Position numbers and translations under genes: made by a program. From Actinomycetes bacterium (lineage in GTDB: Bacteria; Actinomycetota; Actinomycetes; Mycobacteriales; Mycobacteriaceae), in the NCBI GenBank assembly GCA_023416315.1, contig JAEZIA010000060.1:1-7368 (forward strand): a DNA stretch of 7,368 nucleotides, written 5' to 3'. The notes beneath the pieces are model-generated. The model saw only the letters and a list, made by a program, of their open reading frames with translations. It was not told the DNA's origin and searched no databases. Numbering within the stretch: the first letter of the stretch is position 1; every line of letters starts with the position of its first letter. This document shows, in pieces, positions 5,828 to 7,368 of this stretch.

Positions 5828-7319
5828 CTTGGGGCACCCCGGTGCTCGTGAATTCGGAAATGATCTGCTGGGCTCGAATGGTGACCAGTGGGTCGACGTC
5901 GACGGAAGGATTGGCTTGTTGCCGGGTGAGCCACAGGGCGGGAGCGGCGAGTGTGTCGTGCAACGTGAGTTCGGCCGGTGCGGGTGGCTCCGCGTCGGAC
6001 ATGGGGTCCTGGTTGAGGATGACGAGGACTTGTTGATACTTGCCGCCGGCTTGCCAGTGCCACGTGACCGCGTACCAGTGGCGGACCGTTGCATCGATGG
6101 TCGACGACGCGTCACTGGCGGCGGCACGAGCGTCTGAAACGACACTGTTGTCCAGACCCACCGGGAAGTAGTTGGGGATGCCGTCCGCCGGATACCAGAT
6201 CACGTCACGGAAGGTGCGCAACGCTTCGAGGTTGTCATCGGTGATCACGTCGACCCTGGCCTGCGGGGAGCCTTCTCGCGCGGGAACCGCATACCGGACG
6301 AAGCTGGCGTCATCGCCGAGGTAGCGATGAATGAAGTCGTATTCCGCGGTCTGAACCAGTCCGGACATCGCTTGCCAGTTGGCTGGTACCCGCGCGGGAT
6401 GCGGGGGATCGGTCGGGTGCAGACCATTGAGTACCAACAGCGCAGCGGCTCCGGCGGCGAGCGCCGTGATCGACACGACCGAGCGGCGTGGGGCCTGGGC
6501 GGCTTCGGTATGCGGTTGCAGCCAACGCCTTTTCCCGAACAGGGTCAGTGCGACGAACACGATGAGCGGCACGACCCCAGCGGATATGACAACCGAGACC
6601 AGCAGCGGCAAGCCGGCGAATGCGACCGCGCCACCGACACCGAGTGCTGCGCACACCGCGGTGGCAGCCAGTCGCCAGGACATCACGTGTCGACGACCGG
6701 CGAGAAACACCGCGACGGTACCGATCATCGCGGCCGCCGTTGAAGACGCCGTGGCGGACCCGCCGAGCCAGGCCGTGATCATCAGGTAGGGCACCGGGGT
6801 GACGGTGCCCAACGCGAAGACCCAGACCGGCCATTTGGCGGCGACCTGTCGAACGCCGAAGAGGATCGTGGCCGCGATCGCGGCCCAGACGACAGCACCG
6901 ATCATCGTCACATGCCACAGGCCCGACAGCGTCGGGAAGCGATGCTCCATCAGGTAGCGCAGCAGCAAAGTGAGGCCACCCACGAATCCCGCAAGAATCC
7001 AGTCTGCTTCGGCGTCGCCCACTCCACGCGGGGGTGCCGAGCACCCGAACGTGATGACCGCAAGGAGCACCGGCAGTACCGCGAGGTAGGCCAAGGGTGA
7101 GCCGCCGACAATCGAGCGAGCGATTTCGAAGAATGTGCCGCCGAAGGGAATGAGGATGAAGAGGATCAGCAGTGCGACGCGGCGCAGGTGGCGCGGGGTA
7201 GGCCAGGAGCGCCGGTGACGGCGAGGGGTGGTCGATGCGCTTCCACCGCTGATGATCGGGACAGGGATGGTCGCTGCGTCGCTGGTACCGGAATCCGGGA
7301 GTTCGAGACAGCTGCTCAC
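5820..7319 (-). CDS. Polytopic membrane protein, exosortase-like N-terminal region, extracytoplasmic C-terminal domain
   Basis: A 499-residue protein that I cannot name firmly. A basic cytoplasmic head (33-47, rich in Arg/His) precedes about nine hydrophobic segments (near 48-66, 74-92, 107-122, 136-154, 164-183, 190-208, 216-236, 238-262 and 281-299). Residues 300-499 form a soluble domain that would lie outside, which fits an odd helix count. SPLAYLAVLP (74-83), DWILAG (106-111) and the stretch from LFGVRQ (153) to PVPYLM (175-180) recall actinobacterial exosortase/archaeosortase-family proteins, and the tail (WYPADG, about 375; NQD, 436-438) loosely recalls EpsI-type domains found with them. 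The exosortase cysteine motif (CSG type) is not visible; the only cysteines are 4, 93 and 223. It may be an inactive relative or a different assembly protein. The GTG at 7319 is the first possible start after an in-frame TGA 45 nt upstream, with GAAGGG 7 nt before it. It is the first visible gene of the operon, next to the synthase. Confidence 0.6.
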   Translation of the reverse strand: MSSCLELPDSGTSDAATIPVPIISGGSASTTPRRHRRSWPTPRHLRRVALLILFILIPFGGTFFEIARSIVGGSPLAYLAVLPVLLAVITFGCSAPPRGVGDAEADWILAGFVGGLTLLLRYLMEHRFPTLSGLWHVTMIGAVVWAAIAATILFGVRQVAAKWPVWVFALGTVTPVPYLMITAWLGGSATASSTAAAMIGTVAVFLAGRRHVMSWRLAATAVCAALGVGGAVAFAGLPLLVSVVISAGVVPLIVFVALTLFGKRRWLQPHTEAAQAPRRSVVSITALAAGAAALLVLNGLHPTDPPHPARVPANWQAMSGLVQTAEYDFIHRYLGDDASFVRYAVPAREGSPQARVDVITDDNLEALRTFRDVIWYPADGIPNYFPVGLDNSVVSDARAAASDASSTIDATVRHWYAVTWHWQAGGKYQQVLVILNQDPMSDAEPPAPAELTLHDTLAAPALWLTRQQANPSVDVDPLVTIRAQQIISEFTSTGVPQGV

Positions 7320-7368
7320 TCCGATGCCCTTCGCCCCGTGTGGTTGGTGGAACCCCCCACTTCACCGC
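7320..7368 (-). promoter_or_regulatory. Visible leader of the minus-strand operon
   Basis: These 49 bases precede the GTG at 7319. GAAGGG (7327-7332), 7 nt upstream of the start, is a plausible ribosome binding site. An in-frame TGA (7364-7362) closes the frame above the start. I see no convincing -10/-35 pair, and the promoter may lie outside the window. Confidence 0.4.

Noticed and set aside
5828..6145. N-terminal extension of the GT2 synthase frame
   Set aside because: The extra 106 residues are Ser/Pro/Arg-rich and lie entirely over the exosortase-like coding region; GT2 proteins of this type start just before the first membrane helix.
7342..7354. Small inverted repeat GGTT-ggtgg-AACC in the operon leader
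   Set aside because: A 4-bp stem with a 5-base loop is expected by chance and does not identify an operator or terminator.
6310..7365. 351-codon minus-strand frame offset from the exosortase-like gene
   Set aside because: It lies on the same strand in another frame over a hydrophobic coding region; the product is Arg/Pro/Gly-rich without membrane segments and appears to be a shadow.

Overview
The window is GC-rich chromosomal DNA from an actinobacterium, most likely a Mycobacterium/Mycolicibacterium species. The main evidence is the partial gene at the left edge. It encodes the C-terminal two thirds of F420-dependent glucose-6-phosphate dehydrogenase (FGD1), an enzyme typical of mycobacteria and close relatives. 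Its substrate-phosphate residues fall exactly where the M. tuberculosis numbering predicts. The other genes have the GC-rich third positions, frequent GTG starts and long antisense shadow frames expected of such a genome.

Layout. Bases 1-686 (+) are the 3' part of fgd1. Bases 683-7319 (-) hold four tightly packed genes, read right to left. (1) A polytopic membrane protein with an extracytoplasmic C-terminal domain; its N-terminal part resembles actinobacterial exosortase-like proteins, but the catalytic cysteine motif is not visible (5820-7319). (2) A processive family 2 glycosyltransferase of the cellulose synthase/BcsA type without a PilZ domain (4403-5827). (3) A secreted, C-terminally anchored BcsB-like protein with two carbohydrate-binding/flavodoxin-like modules (2403-4406). 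(4) A polytopic GT-C type glycosyltransferase with an extracytoplasmic C-terminal domain (683-2398). The junctions are an 8-nt overlap, a 4-nt ATGA overlap and a 4-nt gap, so this is almost certainly one operon with translational coupling. Its promoter lies at or beyond the right edge; only 49 bases of leader are visible. The operon runs tail to tail into fgd1, and the two stop codons share one palindromic CTAG.

How the genes may work together (inference). The GT2 enzyme would polymerise a sugar from a nucleotide-sugar donor and extrude the chain. The BcsB-like protein would receive and guide it outside the membrane. The GT-C enzyme would add sugars from a polyprenyl-phosphate donor outside, either to the polymer or to a protein. 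The exosortase-like protein would do assembly, anchoring or processing. This looks like a BcsAB-type exopolysaccharide or cell-envelope glycan system lacking the usual PilZ c-di-GMP sensor and, within this window, BcsC and BcsZ. In M. tuberculosis fgd1 is followed by pta and ackA on the same strand, so the cluster occupies a position that differs from that genome.

No RNA genes, mobile elements, CRISPR arrays or long repeats were found. Apart from the 49-base right edge there is essentially no intergenic DNA.
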